A stretch of DNA of 29,123 nt from JANXQE01 sp035651635 (GTDB lineage Bacteria; Verrucomicrobiota; Verrucomicrobiia; Limisphaerales; UBA8199): positions 1 to 29,123 of the forward strand of contig DASRFK010000182.1 of the NCBI GenBank assembly GCA_035651635.1. Reading direction: 5' to 3'. Below the pieces are notes generated by a model, which had not been told where the DNA came from, did no database searches, and was given only the letters and a program-made list of their open reading frames with translations. A program made the position numbers and the translations under genes. This document shows positions 1 through 8,204 of the stretch, piece by piece. Position 1 is the first letter of the stretch; each line of letters opens with the position of its first letter.

Positions 1-1191
1 CTGATCGGTAACCGCACCCTTGGTCATACTCTCCATTTCCTGCAACACGATCGATGCGGCATAAGGAACCGTCCGCGACTTGGATTGGAATCCCGCCGAA
101 AACGGCAACGGATAATAAACTCCGCCCGGAAACCGCGAGAAGGCCGAGTAGGCCAGGCCCTCGTCCGAGCGGACACGATTCATGATTCGCGAGGTGAAAC
201 CGCCGCCACCCAGGATGTCATTCATGACGAGCACCGGAAAATAGTCGGGATCGTCGCGCATAATCCCGGGCAGCATCATCGCGACTCGCCCCTGGTTGAC
301 GTCCTTGTCCACGAGATAAACGGCCGGGGCCGCAAACACCGTGTTGGTCGGGATGGGCGGTGGCGTGGCGCCCTCGAATGGCCAGTTGCCGAATAGTTTT
401 TCCAACTTTTCGACCATCTGGTCTCGATCGAAATCTCCACTGACCGCCAGCACGAAATTGCGCGGATGAAACCATTTTTTATGAAACGCCTCCAGATCGG
501 CTCGCGTCAGCGACTCAACCGAAGCCTGCGTGGAATAGCGATTGGCCCAAAAACCCTCGCCGAACGCCAAAAAGTTCGCTTCCCTTGCCTCGATCGAGCG
601 GGTGTCGTCGTTGCGCTCTTTCATGGCCTGGAACATCTGTTGTTTGCGCAGCAGGATTTTATCGTCCTGGAAACGGGGCGCGGTGATCACTTCTCGCAGG
701 ATACCCAATCCTTCCTCGAGATCTTTGGACAGCAAATTCAAGCTGACGGTGCCTTCGGTTTCCCCCACGCTCGAGTCCAGGCGCGCCGCCAGGAACGCCA
801 GCCGTTCTTCCAATTGTTCCGCCGTTTTGGACTGCGTCCCGCCGCGAGCCAGCAGGTAGCCCGTCAACTCGGCTAATCCTTCTTTCCCGTCCGGCTCGAC
901 ATACTGGCCGGTGCGGACGTAAACCGCCACATTGACCAGCGGCAATTCGCGATCAGGAACCACATACGCCACCGGCCCGCTCTTGAGTTCAACCCGGTAC
1001 TTCTCAGGCGCCGGGGGCTCATATTGCAGTGGCGGAAAGCTCAGTTTTTCCGGCCGATCGGGTATGCCTTCTCGATCGGCCGCCTGCGTCGAGGCTGGCT
1101 CAAAACCCAAAACTGCGCCGACCAGCACCACCAGGCCCAGTGCGCGCACCACCCCAATCGTCAATCGCAAATCGTCAATCGCAAATTTCAC
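1..1191 (-). CDS. M16 family peptidase, non-catalytic subunit (3' end beyond window)
   Basis: Exported M16 (pitrilysin/processing peptidase) fold protein; the reading frame stays open for 397 codons and runs off the left edge. I chose the GTG start at 1189-1191: an AGGAGG lies 7 nt upstream, and the GTG overlaps the stop of the upstream M16 gene as GTGA, so translation is probably coupled. A hydrophobic stretch at residues ~13-30 suggests a signal peptide or membrane anchor. The N-terminal M16 domain is recognisable (VELKSGPVAYVVPDRELPLV, then VRTGQYVEPDGKEGLAELTG). Where an active enzyme has HxxEH, this one reads ELTGY, so zinc cannot be bound in the usual way. In M16B enzymes, catalytic and inactive subunits often form a heterodimer; that this is the inactive partner of the 1188-2753 product is inferred from adjacency and the lost motif. 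Nothing can be said about the missing C-terminus. Confidence 0.85.
   Translation of the reverse strand, partial: MKFAIDDLRLTIGVVRALGLVVLVGAVLGFEPASTQAADREGIPDRPEKLSFPPLQYEPPAPEKYRVELKSGPVAYVVPDRELPLVNVAVYVRTGQYVEPDGKEGLAELTGYLLARGGTQSKTAEQLEERLAFLAARLDSSVGETEGTVSLNLLSKDLEEGLGILREVITAPRFQDDKILLRKQQMFQAMKERNDDTRSIEAREANFLAFGEGFWANRYSTQASVESLTRADLEAFHKKWFHPRNFVLAVSGDFDRDQMVEKLEKLFGNWPFEGATPPPIPTNTVFAAPAVYLVDKDVNQGRVAMMLPGIMRDDPDYFPVLVMNDILGGGGFTSRIMNRVRSDEGLAYSAFSRFPGGVYYPLPFSAGFQSKSRTVPYAASIVLQEMESMTKGAVTDQ
1155..1187. repeat. 14-nt tandem repeat in the signal-sequence codons
   Basis: Two near-identical 14-nt units (TCAATCGCAAATCG, then TCAATCGCAAATTT) and a partial third lie directly after the GTG start of the non-catalytic M16 gene. 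Fourteen is not a multiple of three, so the copies are read in different frames, and gain or loss of a unit would switch the frame. Confidence 0.6.
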
Positions 1192-2753
1192 GGTTTCACC
1201 TCCTGCGGCTTGGCGGGACGCGCCGCGCCCGGCTTGCGTGTATAAATGGCTACAGTGCGATTTTCTTTCGTGAAGTACGTGTTGGCCACCCGTTTCACGT
1301 CCGCTGCGGTCACCGCCTGGATTTTCGGGCCCTGCTCGTTGATTTCCCGCCAATCACCTTCGCCGTCATTGTGGATGAGTTGCATCAGGATAGGAAAATT
1401 GGCCGTCAGCCGCCGGTATTCGCCCGCGGCAAAGTTATTTTTCACTTTCTGCAATTCCTCGGGCGGAACCTCTTCCTTTTTGAGCTGTTCGATGCTGTCG
1501 TAGATTCCCTGCTCGATCTCCTGCGGCGTATGGCCCTCCTTGGCTTCGCCTCCGGCGTTGAAATAGCCGGCCCATTTCTGCGAGCCTTGGTCCGCATACA
1601 CGCTGGTGGCGACGCCGCTGCCGAGCACCAGCCCTTTGTACAGCCGCCCCGTCCGCGTCGACAGCACTTGCCCGAGGATTTCGAGGGCGTAGGAATCTTT
1701 GTGTTCGAACGCCACCGTGTGCCAGAGAATGTCCACCTGGGGGTTGGTGTCCGCTTCGGCATCCATCCGTTTCTCGGCCATCTGTTTGACTTCCAGCGTC
1801 GTCACATCCGGGGCATCCCTGGGTCCGCGGGGGATCCGTTCGAAATACTTTTCCGCCAGCGCTTGCGCCTGGTCAGCTTTAAAATCCCCGACCAAAATCA
1901 GGGTAATGTTTTGCGGCGCGTAATAGGTGGCGTAAAAATCATCCGCCTGCGCCTTGGTGATGGCCGGGATGTCCGACGGCCAGCCAACCACCGGCCAACT
2001 GTACGGTGAGGATTCCCAGAACATGGCATTGAATTCCTCCGAGAATTTCCCCAACGGCGTCGAGTCCGTTCGCATGCGCCTTTCCTCAAAGACCACGTCG
2101 CGTTCGGCGTAGAATTCCCGGAACACCGGGTGCCAGATGCGTTCCGACTCCATCCACATCCACAATTCCAGCTTGTTAGCCGGGACATTGATAAAGTACC
2201 CGGTCATATCCTCGGTAGTGAAGGCGTTCATGCCGGAGCCGCCCGCACCCGTGTAAATGCGGTCGAACTCATTTTTCACCAAGAGCTGCCGCTGCTGGGC
2301 AATCAACTCGTTGAATTGCTTCTCCAGCTCTTGGTAGCGCTGCGTTTTATTTTCCGGCTTCAGGATGTCGTCGATTTCGCCGTGGCGGTACATCGCCCGC
2401 ATTTTTCTCTCTTCGGCGCGCATTTGGTCCCGGATTTTTTCCTGCTCCGCAATGATCTCGAGGTCCTTCGAATAATCCTTGGTGCCTATCGTCGGCGTGC
2501 CTTTGAACATCATATGTTCGAAAAGGTGCGCGATTCCGGTCATGCCCGGCCGTTCATTGGAACTGCCTACGTGCGCGACCCAGCCGCCCGCAATCGAAGG
2601 TTCGTCGTGCCGTTCCACCATCAGCAGCCGCATGCCATTGGATAGTTCCTTCTCCACCACCGGAACTTTTTGCGCCTCCGCGGCCGGAACCCATGACCAG
2701 GCTGTCAAAATTCCTAGCGCCGCAATCCCGGGAAGATCAAACCTCAAGCTCAT
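1188..2753 (-). CDS. M16 family zinc metallopeptidase, catalytic subunit
   Basis: A 521-aa exported zinc peptidase of the M16B type. Residues 1-27 form a signal peptide (hydrophobic core about 8-22, then AEA). The inverted zinc motif H76-L-F-E79-H80 sits in GIAHLFEHMMFKGT, and the downstream ERDVVFEERR can supply the third (Glu) ligand. A charged helical insert of about 70 residues follows the zinc motif (about 92-165), as in a known subgroup of Gram-negative M16 proteins. The C-terminal half contains the second M16 domain. The ATG at 2751-2753 is preceded by GGAAGG. It is first in a two-gene operon and shares 4 bp with the inactive paralogue. The probable role is degradation of peptides or misfolded fragments in the periplasm or outside the cell; the substrate cannot be read from sequence. 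Confidence 0.93.
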   Translation of the reverse strand: MSLRFDLPGIAALGILTAWSWVPAAEAQKVPVVEKELSNGMRLLMVERHDEPSIAGGWVAHVGSSNERPGMTGIAHLFEHMMFKGTPTIGTKDYSKDLEIIAEQEKIRDQMRAEERKMRAMYRHGEIDDILKPENKTQRYQELEKQFNELIAQQRQLLVKNEFDRIYTGAGGSGMNAFTTEDMTGYFINVPANKLELWMWMESERIWHPVFREFYAERDVVFEERRMRTDSTPLGKFSEEFNAMFWESSPYSWPVVGWPSDIPAITKAQADDFYATYYAPQNITLILVGDFKADQAQALAEKYFERIPRGPRDAPDVTTLEVKQMAEKRMDAEADTNPQVDILWHTVAFEHKDSYALEILGQVLSTRTGRLYKGLVLGSGVATSVYADQGSQKWAGYFNAGGEAKEGHTPQEIEQGIYDSIEQLKKEEVPPEELQKVKNNFAAGEYRRLTANFPILMQLIHNDGEGDWREINEQGPKIQAVTAADVKRVANTYFTKENRTVAIYTRKPGAARPAKPQEVKP

Positions 2754-3198
2754 AATCCTTCCAGTAGTCTTTGTTACCCAATCCGTGGGGCAACCTTAAG
2801 TCAACCTGGCCCAACTACCAAACAAAAAACGTCCGCGGTTCCAGTAGGCCCAGTAGGCGACGTGACGTTGCCGGAGATCCCCGTCGAGCGCGGCTCTCTG
2901 GAATTCACCGGCGCCACGTTCGAAGCCAACCGCCATCCTTCGTTCACCCAACCTGGTTGATCCAGCTGACCAGTGCGGCTGCTTGCGGCTGACTGGCCGG
3001 CTTGACTTTCTGTCCTGTGGTGGGAGGATGGGTCATCAGCCCTTTTGAGCAGAAATGCCTCTGCCGGACACAAGACTTATGATCTTTGCGGCGTCCGCGT
3101 TCTCCAGGGTCGGAGACGGATTTCCTCTCCGACGGCAATTTTCTCTTTTCAGGGGGCTTCCCTCGAGCGACGGCCGCCTCGCCGAAAACAGCGAAATT
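2754..3198. other. Intergenic region between M16 pair and pseudopilin
   Basis: No convincing intact gene. A short coding-like stretch on the plus strand (2862-2960, 32 codons, VTLPEIPVERGSLEF...) has stop codons upstream in frame and may be a gene remnant. The promoters of the M16 operon (minus) and the pseudopilin (plus) should lie here, but I see no clear -35/-10 pair. Confidence 0.4.
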
Positions 3199-4056
3199 AT
3201 GAAAACCACTCCCGTTGGTTTTAACCGACAGGCCTTTACCCTGATCGAACTGCTGGTAGTGATCGCGATCATCGCCATCCTGGCCGCCATGCTGTTGCCG
3301 GCGTTACAACGCGCCAAACTCAAGGCGCAAGGAATCCAATGCCTCAATAATGGCAAACAAATGATGATTGCCTGGCGTCTCTATTGCGAAGACAACGCCG
3401 ACCGAGTGCCCACCGCCTGGGGTTACACCGACAGTGACTGGATCCCGTACGATCTGGAAATGTCCTGGACGGGCAACCCGAACGGAGACAGCCAGAACGC
3501 CAACAATTGGGATGTCGATTTGGTAATAAAACAGAGCCGTTTGTGGCCCTACTGTGGCAATAGCACCGGCATTTGGCGTTGCCCGGCCGACAACTTATAT
3601 CCGTGCACAGCCAAATATGGCCCTTTTAAAGGCCAATCCGTGCCCCGCCAGCGAAGCATTTCCATGCTGAGCTGGTTTAACAGCAGCGATGCCGACGCTT
3701 TCACCGGGTGCAGCGGATTCACGAAGTACAAAAAGATGACCCAGGTGCTCAACCCCGGTCCGGCAATGACCATCGTTTTCCTGGATGAACGGTGCGATAG
3801 CATAAACGATGGCGAGTGGTGCACCTCGATGAATGCCTGGCCCGACAAGCCTGCGCAATCCATCCTGATCGACTTCCCAGGCAGTTACCACGGCGGGGCC
3901 GGCAGCCTCTCATTCGTCGATGGCCACTCCGAACTGCACAGGTGGCGCGATCCCCGCACCACTCCACCCATCGGCAAACTCACCGCGCTGAACGTTCCTT
4001 CCCCGAACAACCCTGACGTGTACTGGGTCATGGAACGGTCCACCCGAAAACCCTGA
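3199..4056 (+). CDS. Type II pseudopilin-like protein with H-X9-DG C-terminal motif
   Basis: A 285-aa protein with a class III (prepilin peptidase) leader: short basic leader, Ala at -1, then FTLIELLVVIAIIAILAAML, with Glu at +5 of the mature chain. I chose the ATG at 3199, which gives a 13-residue leader; the longer in-frame start at 3055 adds 48 residues unlike any prepilin leader. The C-terminal part has SYHGGAGSLSFVDGHSELHRW, where His plus nine residues plus Asp-Gly matches the H-X9-DG 'prepilin processing-associated' signature common in Verrucomicrobiota and Planctomycetota. These proteins are numerous in such genomes and are thought to be surface or secretion-linked, but their individual roles are unknown. 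It is convergent with a second member at 4123-4962. Confidence 0.9.
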   Translation: MKTTPVGFNRQAFTLIELLVVIAIIAILAAMLLPALQRAKLKAQGIQCLNNGKQMMIAWRLYCEDNADRVPTAWGYTDSDWIPYDLEMSWTGNPNGDSQNANNWDVDLVIKQSRLWPYCGNSTGIWRCPADNLYPCTAKYGPFKGQSVPRQRSISMLSWFNSSDADAFTGCSGFTKYKKMTQVLNPGPAMTIVFLDERCDSINDGEWCTSMNAWPDKPAQSILIDFPGSYHGGAGSLSFVDGHSELHRWRDPRTTPPIGKLTALNVPSPNNPDVYWVMERSTRKP

Positions 4057-4122
4057 AGCTCGCAGGCACCGCCCGGTTATTGCTGCACCTGACAACGCGA
4101 CGATTTGATCACGTGACCCGGC

Positions 4123-4962
4123 CTACTTCATTGTCGTAGTCCGGGCGCGGATCCATTTCAGGTCGGGATTATTGGGCGAGCTATCCGAATGGGCGATAAT
4201 CTGGCCCGCTGGCACCGTCTTGTGCGTGCGCGGATCGACCCAGCGATGAAATTCCACGTGGTTGTCCGCGAACGCCACCACTCCACCCCCGCCATGCAAG
4301 CACGATGGATAATGGAAGAACACGTCCTGGTCCATATTCACGCCGAAGGCAGGCGTGCAAATGTTGGACGGGTTTACATCCATAAAAACAAAACGTTCGC
4401 CGGGGGTGCTCGCGGCCAGGTCGGACGATTTCAAAAACACCTTCACGTCGGGGGACATCCGGAAGGGCTCTTCCAGGGCTCCCGCGGGCACGCCCACGTA
4501 GCAATTCAGGGCGTAGCTGCGCACCTTCGGGAAATTAGTACCTGATACCCGCAGCGTAGACACGTCGGCGGGGCACTTGTAGGGCAGGGCCGTTTTAAGA
4601 TAGGGCGCGAACAGAGCGAACTGCGGCCCGACCAGGTATTGCGGGTCGATAAACGCGGGCTGGAACATATGGTTATCGCCTTGCACCCATAAATAGGCTC
4701 CCGTTGGCCGTGGTAGGCCACCGCCGTTTGGCACGAGGTAATCGCGGTTATCCACCGTGTAGAGGGTCCAGGTTAACAGGAGTTGCTTCTGGTTATTCAG
4801 GCACTGAACCCGTTTGGCCTGAGATTTGGCCCCGGCCAGAGCCGGCAAAAGCATCGCTGCCAAAATGGCGATGATCGCAATCACCACCAGCAACTCGATT
4901 AGCGTAAAGGCCGGCGGCGGCTCGCGTGGCGGAAGGCCGCAACCGCTCCCGTTTTGGAGCAA
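4123..4962 (-). CDS. Type II pseudopilin-like protein, H-X9-DN variant
   Basis: Second pseudopilin-like protein, about 279 aa, convergent with the gene at 3199-4056. The N-terminal methylation helix has the same FTLIELLVVIAIIAILAAML as its neighbour. The C-terminal motif is LHGGGGVVAFADNHVEFHRW, so H-X9-DN replaces H-X9-DG. The start is uncertain: no ATG or GTG lies between the upstream in-frame stop (5002-5004) and the helix, and the TTG at 4960-4962 gives an 18-residue leader with Ala at -1. There is no good Shine-Dalgarno sequence before it. The two neighbours share the helix and fold type but differ in the middle, so they look like paralogues rather than a recent duplication. Confidence 0.87.
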   Translation of the reverse strand: MLQNGSGCGLPPREPPPAFTLIELLVVIAIIAILAAMLLPALAGAKSQAKRVQCLNNQKQLLLTWTLYTVDNRDYLVPNGGGLPRPTGAYLWVQGDNHMFQPAFIDPQYLVGPQFALFAPYLKTALPYKCPADVSTLRVSGTNFPKVRSYALNCYVGVPAGALEEPFRMSPDVKVFLKSSDLAASTPGERFVFMDVNPSNICTPAFGVNMDQDVFFHYPSCLHGGGGVVAFADNHVEFHRWVDPRTHKTVPAGQIIAHSDSSPNNPDLKWIRARTTTMK

Positions 4963-5093
4963 GACGAGACTCGTCTGGGGCTGGGTGCTGATGAAGCGAA
5001 ATTATCACGCCTTTCAGCCAAAGGCCAGCTAGGTTTGGACTTCCGATTGGTCTGCCTGGCGGTTGTCTCTTCGATTCACGCTCACGTTTGCGC

Positions 5094-5295
5094 ATAGGCG
5101 GCGGCGTTTGTACCTCCGACAATATCTGCAGGAAGGCTTGATCGATGAAATGCACCTCGCCCTGCGACCCGTGTTGATGGGAACCGGAGAACACCTTTGG
5201 CTCGGCCTGGACCTGCATTCCCTCGGGTATGGAATTGCGCGCGCACCGCAGCGGGGGAGCGAGCCACTCACCTGTTTTTCAAGAAAGAGACCTGA
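5094..5295 (+). pseudogene. Frameshifted 3' remnant of a dihydrofolate reductase/RibD-C family gene
   Basis: Three consecutive pieces of one protein fold lie in three reading frames. First IGGGV at 5094-5108 (the NADPH-site glycine turn). Then RQYLQEGLIDEMHLALRPVL with MGTGEHLWLGLDLHSLGYGIA at about 5117-5240. Then ATHLFFKKET and a stop at 5263-5295. The order and content match the C-terminal end of the DHFR-like proteins that usually read GGG-x-TIRQYL-x-x-GLIDE...APVLLGSGE...ATHxxF. At least two frameshifts are needed, and the N-terminal two thirds is absent, so it cannot be functional. Recognition is from memory of the family; I could not align it. Confidence 0.6.
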
Positions 5296-5373
5296 GCCGA
5301 ACAGCTGCGGCCTCTTCCTAAGCCGGCGCGCGGGGCACCCCGAGCCAAGGTTCACGCCGTGCTGCGCCGTTGA

Positions 5374-6135
5374 CTATGGCGCAAGCCGCGAATCGAATTT
5401 GACGGAATCCAAGCGTTTGCGAACCTCCGACATGATGTAAAACATCTCACGGGCGATTTCACGGCAACGCTCGTTGTAGGCCGAGGTTTCGGCCGGGGTA
5501 TCGTCACAAAGGCGCGGGTCGGCATAATGGATGGCATACCTGGCTGATGCTCCTTCGACAACCGGGCAGGTCTTGTCGGCCACGCTGCAGGTCATCAAAG
5601 CAATAAAGTCCCGTCTCGGGTTGCCGTCGGCGTTGTAAAGTTTGGAATAGGCGCGGATGACCGGACGGTCCGTGGCGTATCGGACCAAATAAATGGGATT
5701 GTCACCGGTTGTCGCATCCTCGATGTCAAAGCCCACGCGGCGCATCGCCGCCACGGTGCGGCAGTTACAGGCGGTCGCTTGTGTGCCTCCTGAAAACGCA
5801 TGAACTGTGTTCAGGCCATAATAGTAAGCTGCCGTCTGCGCCCAAATTTGCGACATGTGACTGCGCCTCGAATTGTGGGTGCAAATGAAGGTCAGATCAG
5901 CGGCCTTGTCCGCCTGGAGTCTCGCAGTGATGTCGGCGGCTATCGCGTTTAGCACCATCCTTCTTTCCGAGGCAATCGTCTCCACTTCGCCGGCGACTTC
6001 CTCCACATAAGGCCGAAGACCAGGAAGCAGGTTGGTGTTGGACCGAGTTTGGCGGGGGCTTGAGCATCCCGCACAGCAAAGCCCGATGAGGCCGATCGCG
6101 ATTACGGGTTTCATGCGACGACGTTCAGTTTGCAT
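5374..6135 (-). CDS. Exported ArsC-like / low-molecular-weight phosphatase-fold lipoprotein
   Basis: A 253-aa protein with a probable lipoprotein signal: a hydrophobic run, then CAGC with the lipidated Cys at 24 (-3 position is Cys, not ideal). The phosphatase loop is C85-T-H-N-S-R-R91-S. A C-x6-C pair follows at C183 and C190 (TCSVADKTC), and an acid D206-P lies in YADPR. This P-loop Cys plus C-x6-C arrangement is that of thioredoxin-coupled arsenate reductase (S. aureus pI258 ArsC: Cys10, Cys82, Cys89). Related proteins are also annotated as protein-tyrosine phosphatases, so the substrate is open. The ATG at 6135 overlaps the upstream gene by 11 nt; the ATG at 6114 is an equally good start. 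Neither has a clear ribosome site, so coupling is likely. It is the last gene of a three-gene operon of exported proteins. Location outside the cytoplasm is unusual for ArsC. Confidence 0.8.
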   Translation of the reverse strand: MQTERRRMKPVIAIGLIGLCCAGCSSPRQTRSNTNLLPGLRPYVEEVAGEVETIASERRMVLNAIAADITARLQADKAADLTFICTHNSRRSHMSQIWAQTAAYYYGLNTVHAFSGGTQATACNCRTVAAMRRVGFDIEDATTGDNPIYLVRYATDRPVIRAYSKLYNADGNPRRDFIALMTCSVADKTCPVVEGASARYAIHYADPRLCDDTPAETSAYNERCREIAREMFYIMSEVRKRLDSVKFDSRLAP

Positions 6136-8197
6136 TCAGGTCGACGCAAACGACGCTCGAACCGGCCCGCGCATAGAGCCGGCTGCCTACCAGCGCTGGA
6201 TGGGAATAGAGCTCTATCTCGTCGTCGAACAATCGCATTCGTGAGACAATGGTGCAATTGGGAGTTCGGGCATCCAACAAAATGAGCTCGCCCCCGAACG
6301 TGATCAGAAGCACGCGTTGATCATCCGCGAGCAAGGTCCCATGCTCATCGAGCGAGGTTTCATCATGCCAGACCGCCTTCAATCCATTTTGCACGTCAAG
6401 ACAGTGCAACCCCAAATGAATGCCGAATACGCGCCCGCAGGTGACGACCGGAGTTGCAGTCGTGGGCGATAAATCCCGAAACTCAGCCGCCGGCCTGGAG
6501 ACAATCCGGCCCGTTGCATCAAAATGATAAAACCGAGTGCCATTGTTTTCCGTAGCGACAATTACGCCATTATCCAAGGCAATGGGCGTCGGCACATTGA
6601 AATCTCCTGCCAGCGGCGGGACCAGTCGCCAAAGGCGAGTGCCGTTTTTGACATCCCAGCCGCCCAGCGAATCTCGATCATACCCTACGATTTGGCGATG
6701 ACCTCCAAAATCGGTACAAATAAACGAGGAGTACGCAGCCGGCGAGCCGGGGGCGCTCCAGCGAGTGTGTCCGGTCGTGCAATCCAATGCGACCAAGGAT
6801 GCGTTCGTGGCTCCGGGATTCACTATCAGTTCATCCTCGATTAGCAGCGGTGTTGAACACATCCCCCAGGTCGGCAAGTGCGCGTTGAATTCACTCGGCA
6901 GGTTTCGTTGCCAAACCAGCTCTCCGTTGCACACGTTCACGCAGCGTAGGTCGCCAAAGGCGCCTAGCAAATAGGCCTTCCCCGCGCGAATCACCGGCGT
7001 GGCACGCGGTGATTGGCCGTAATCCAGCTTGCCATGCGCCGGAAACTGCGCCACCCAGAGCAGTTCCCCATTGGTTGCGCTCAGGCAGCGATAGAGGTCG
7101 TGCTCTTCCGCGAAGTCGCGCTCAGCCAGCAGCAGCCGATCATCGCTTACGCTTAAACCGGCAAGACAATTCTCCATCGCGCCCTTCTTCCAAATAAACT
7201 TCGGCGCGGAGGGCAGTTGCGTCGGAAGCCGGGGGACGTGCCCGTCGCGATTTGGTCCCCGCCAATCCGGCCATCCCCCGGCGTCGCCGTTCCCAAGGCC
7301 GAACCGGTGGGAGTTGCGCTCCGCGATGGGATTGAAACCATCGCGGCTCTCCAGTGCGTTCAGCATTTTCGCATCCCGCTTCACGGCCATCAGCACGTTG
7401 AGGGCTTCTTTCGCCGTCTGGGCTGGGATGCTATCGGATAGGAACACCGTGATGAACGGAACAGCCTCGGTCTTTCCGATTACTTTCAAAGTGCCCGGCT
7501 TGATGCTGCCACAGCCCTCAAGCATTCGGAGCGCATAACCTGGAATCACGGCCAGTGGCGGAGGTGAAGACCGGCTATCCAACATGTCCAACACCGCTTC
7601 GCTGTACGACCCTCGCTGCTCCGGCGTGATAGTCGGCGCAATCGCGGCGTCGCGCAGTGCCCCGAGGCTGGCTGCATATTTCGCGTCCACCTCCGGCATG
7701 CCGAACAGTACCTTCCGGCCGCCAATCTCCTTTAATCCCTTTACGGGATCATCGGAACGCGCGACAAACAGGGCCGTCATAGCGGCATTGCCCTCCAGGT
7801 CAGTCAGCGTGCAGACCGCGTGATATTTCAGTCCCGCCTTTTTCGCCCCGCTCGCTACCAATGACTGGTCCCCAACCACGATGACTTCCCGCACCGGGCT
7901 GCCTCCTGACAGTGACTCAGCAAGGTCATCTGAAAACTCGACCTTCACTTGCTTCTTGATCCCCTTCTCCAATTGCGCAGCGAGTTTGCGATAATCCCGC
8001 TGTCCGTACCCTTTTACACAAGCGCAGGCCAATTCCTTGGCCAAAGGATCCATCACTACCAGCGTTATCGGTTCGGAAACGCTTCCGGATTTTCCCAAAA
8101 GCCCCCCCGCGCTCAGCACGTATGCACTCAGCCCGACGGCAAGCAGGCGGAAACTACGATGGACGGCCGCCAGAGTCCGTGTGATTGGGTTCTTCAA
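6125..8197 (-). CDS. PhnD-like substrate-binding domain fused to PQQ-type beta-propeller
   Basis: A 690-aa exported two-domain protein. The signal peptide is about residues 1-36. Residues ~43-290 look like a PhnD/SsuA-type periplasmic binding domain (oxyanion or phosphonate binders), starting ITLVVMDPLAKELACACVKG with a C58-x-C60 pair followed by GYGQRDY. From 309 (WPDWRGPNRDG) to the end it is a PQQ/WD-like beta-propeller with repeated 'LYRCLSATNGELLWVA'-type blades. There is no membrane permease partner here, so it is unlikely to feed an ABC importer; it may be a sensor or scaffold. The start is TTG at 8195-8197, forced by the in-frame TGA immediately upstream; AAGAAG lies 4 nt before it. 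It lies 7 nt after the upstream gene and overlaps the downstream ArsC-like gene. Domain calls rest on pattern recognition only. Confidence 0.82.
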   Translation of the reverse strand: MKNPITRTLAAVHRSFRLLAVGLSAYVLSAGGLLGKSGSVSEPITLVVMDPLAKELACACVKGYGQRDYRKLAAQLEKGIKKQVKVEFSDDLAESLSGGSPVREVIVVGDQSLVASGAKKAGLKYHAVCTLTDLEGNAAMTALFVARSDDPVKGLKEIGGRKVLFGMPEVDAKYAASLGALRDAAIAPTITPEQRGSYSEAVLDMLDSRSSPPPLAVIPGYALRMLEGCGSIKPGTLKVIGKTEAVPFITVFLSDSIPAQTAKEALNVLMAVKRDAKMLNALESRDGFNPIAERNSHRFGLGNGDAGGWPDWRGPNRDGHVPRLPTQLPSAPKFIWKKGAMENCLAGLSVSDDRLLLAERDFAEEHDLYRCLSATNGELLWVAQFPAHGKLDYGQSPRATPVIRAGKAYLLGAFGDLRCVNVCNGELVWQRNLPSEFNAHLPTWGMCSTPLLIEDELIVNPGATNASLVALDCTTGHTRWSAPGSPAAYSSFICTDFGGHRQIVGYDRDSLGGWDVKNGTRLWRLVPPLAGDFNVPTPIALDNGVIVATENNGTRFYHFDATGRIVSRPAAEFRDLSPTTATPVVTCGRVFGIHLGLHCLDVQNGLKAVWHDETSLDEHGTLLADDQRVLLITFGGELILLDARTPNCTIVSRMRLFDDEIELYSHPALVGSRLYARAGSSVVCVDLNAN

Positions 8198-8204
8198 TCA
8201 CTTC

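Noticed and set aside
1029..2009. 326-codon open frame on the plus strand
   Set aside because: Antisense to both M16 genes, which carry recognisable motifs.
3055..3198. 48-residue N-terminal extension of the first pseudopilin
   Set aside because: Prepilin leaders are short and basic; the extension has no such character, and the ATG at 3199 gives a normal leader.
6125..8197. ABC importer of phosphonates
   Set aside because: Only the binding-domain-like part is present, fused to a propeller; there is no permease or ATPase gene nearby.
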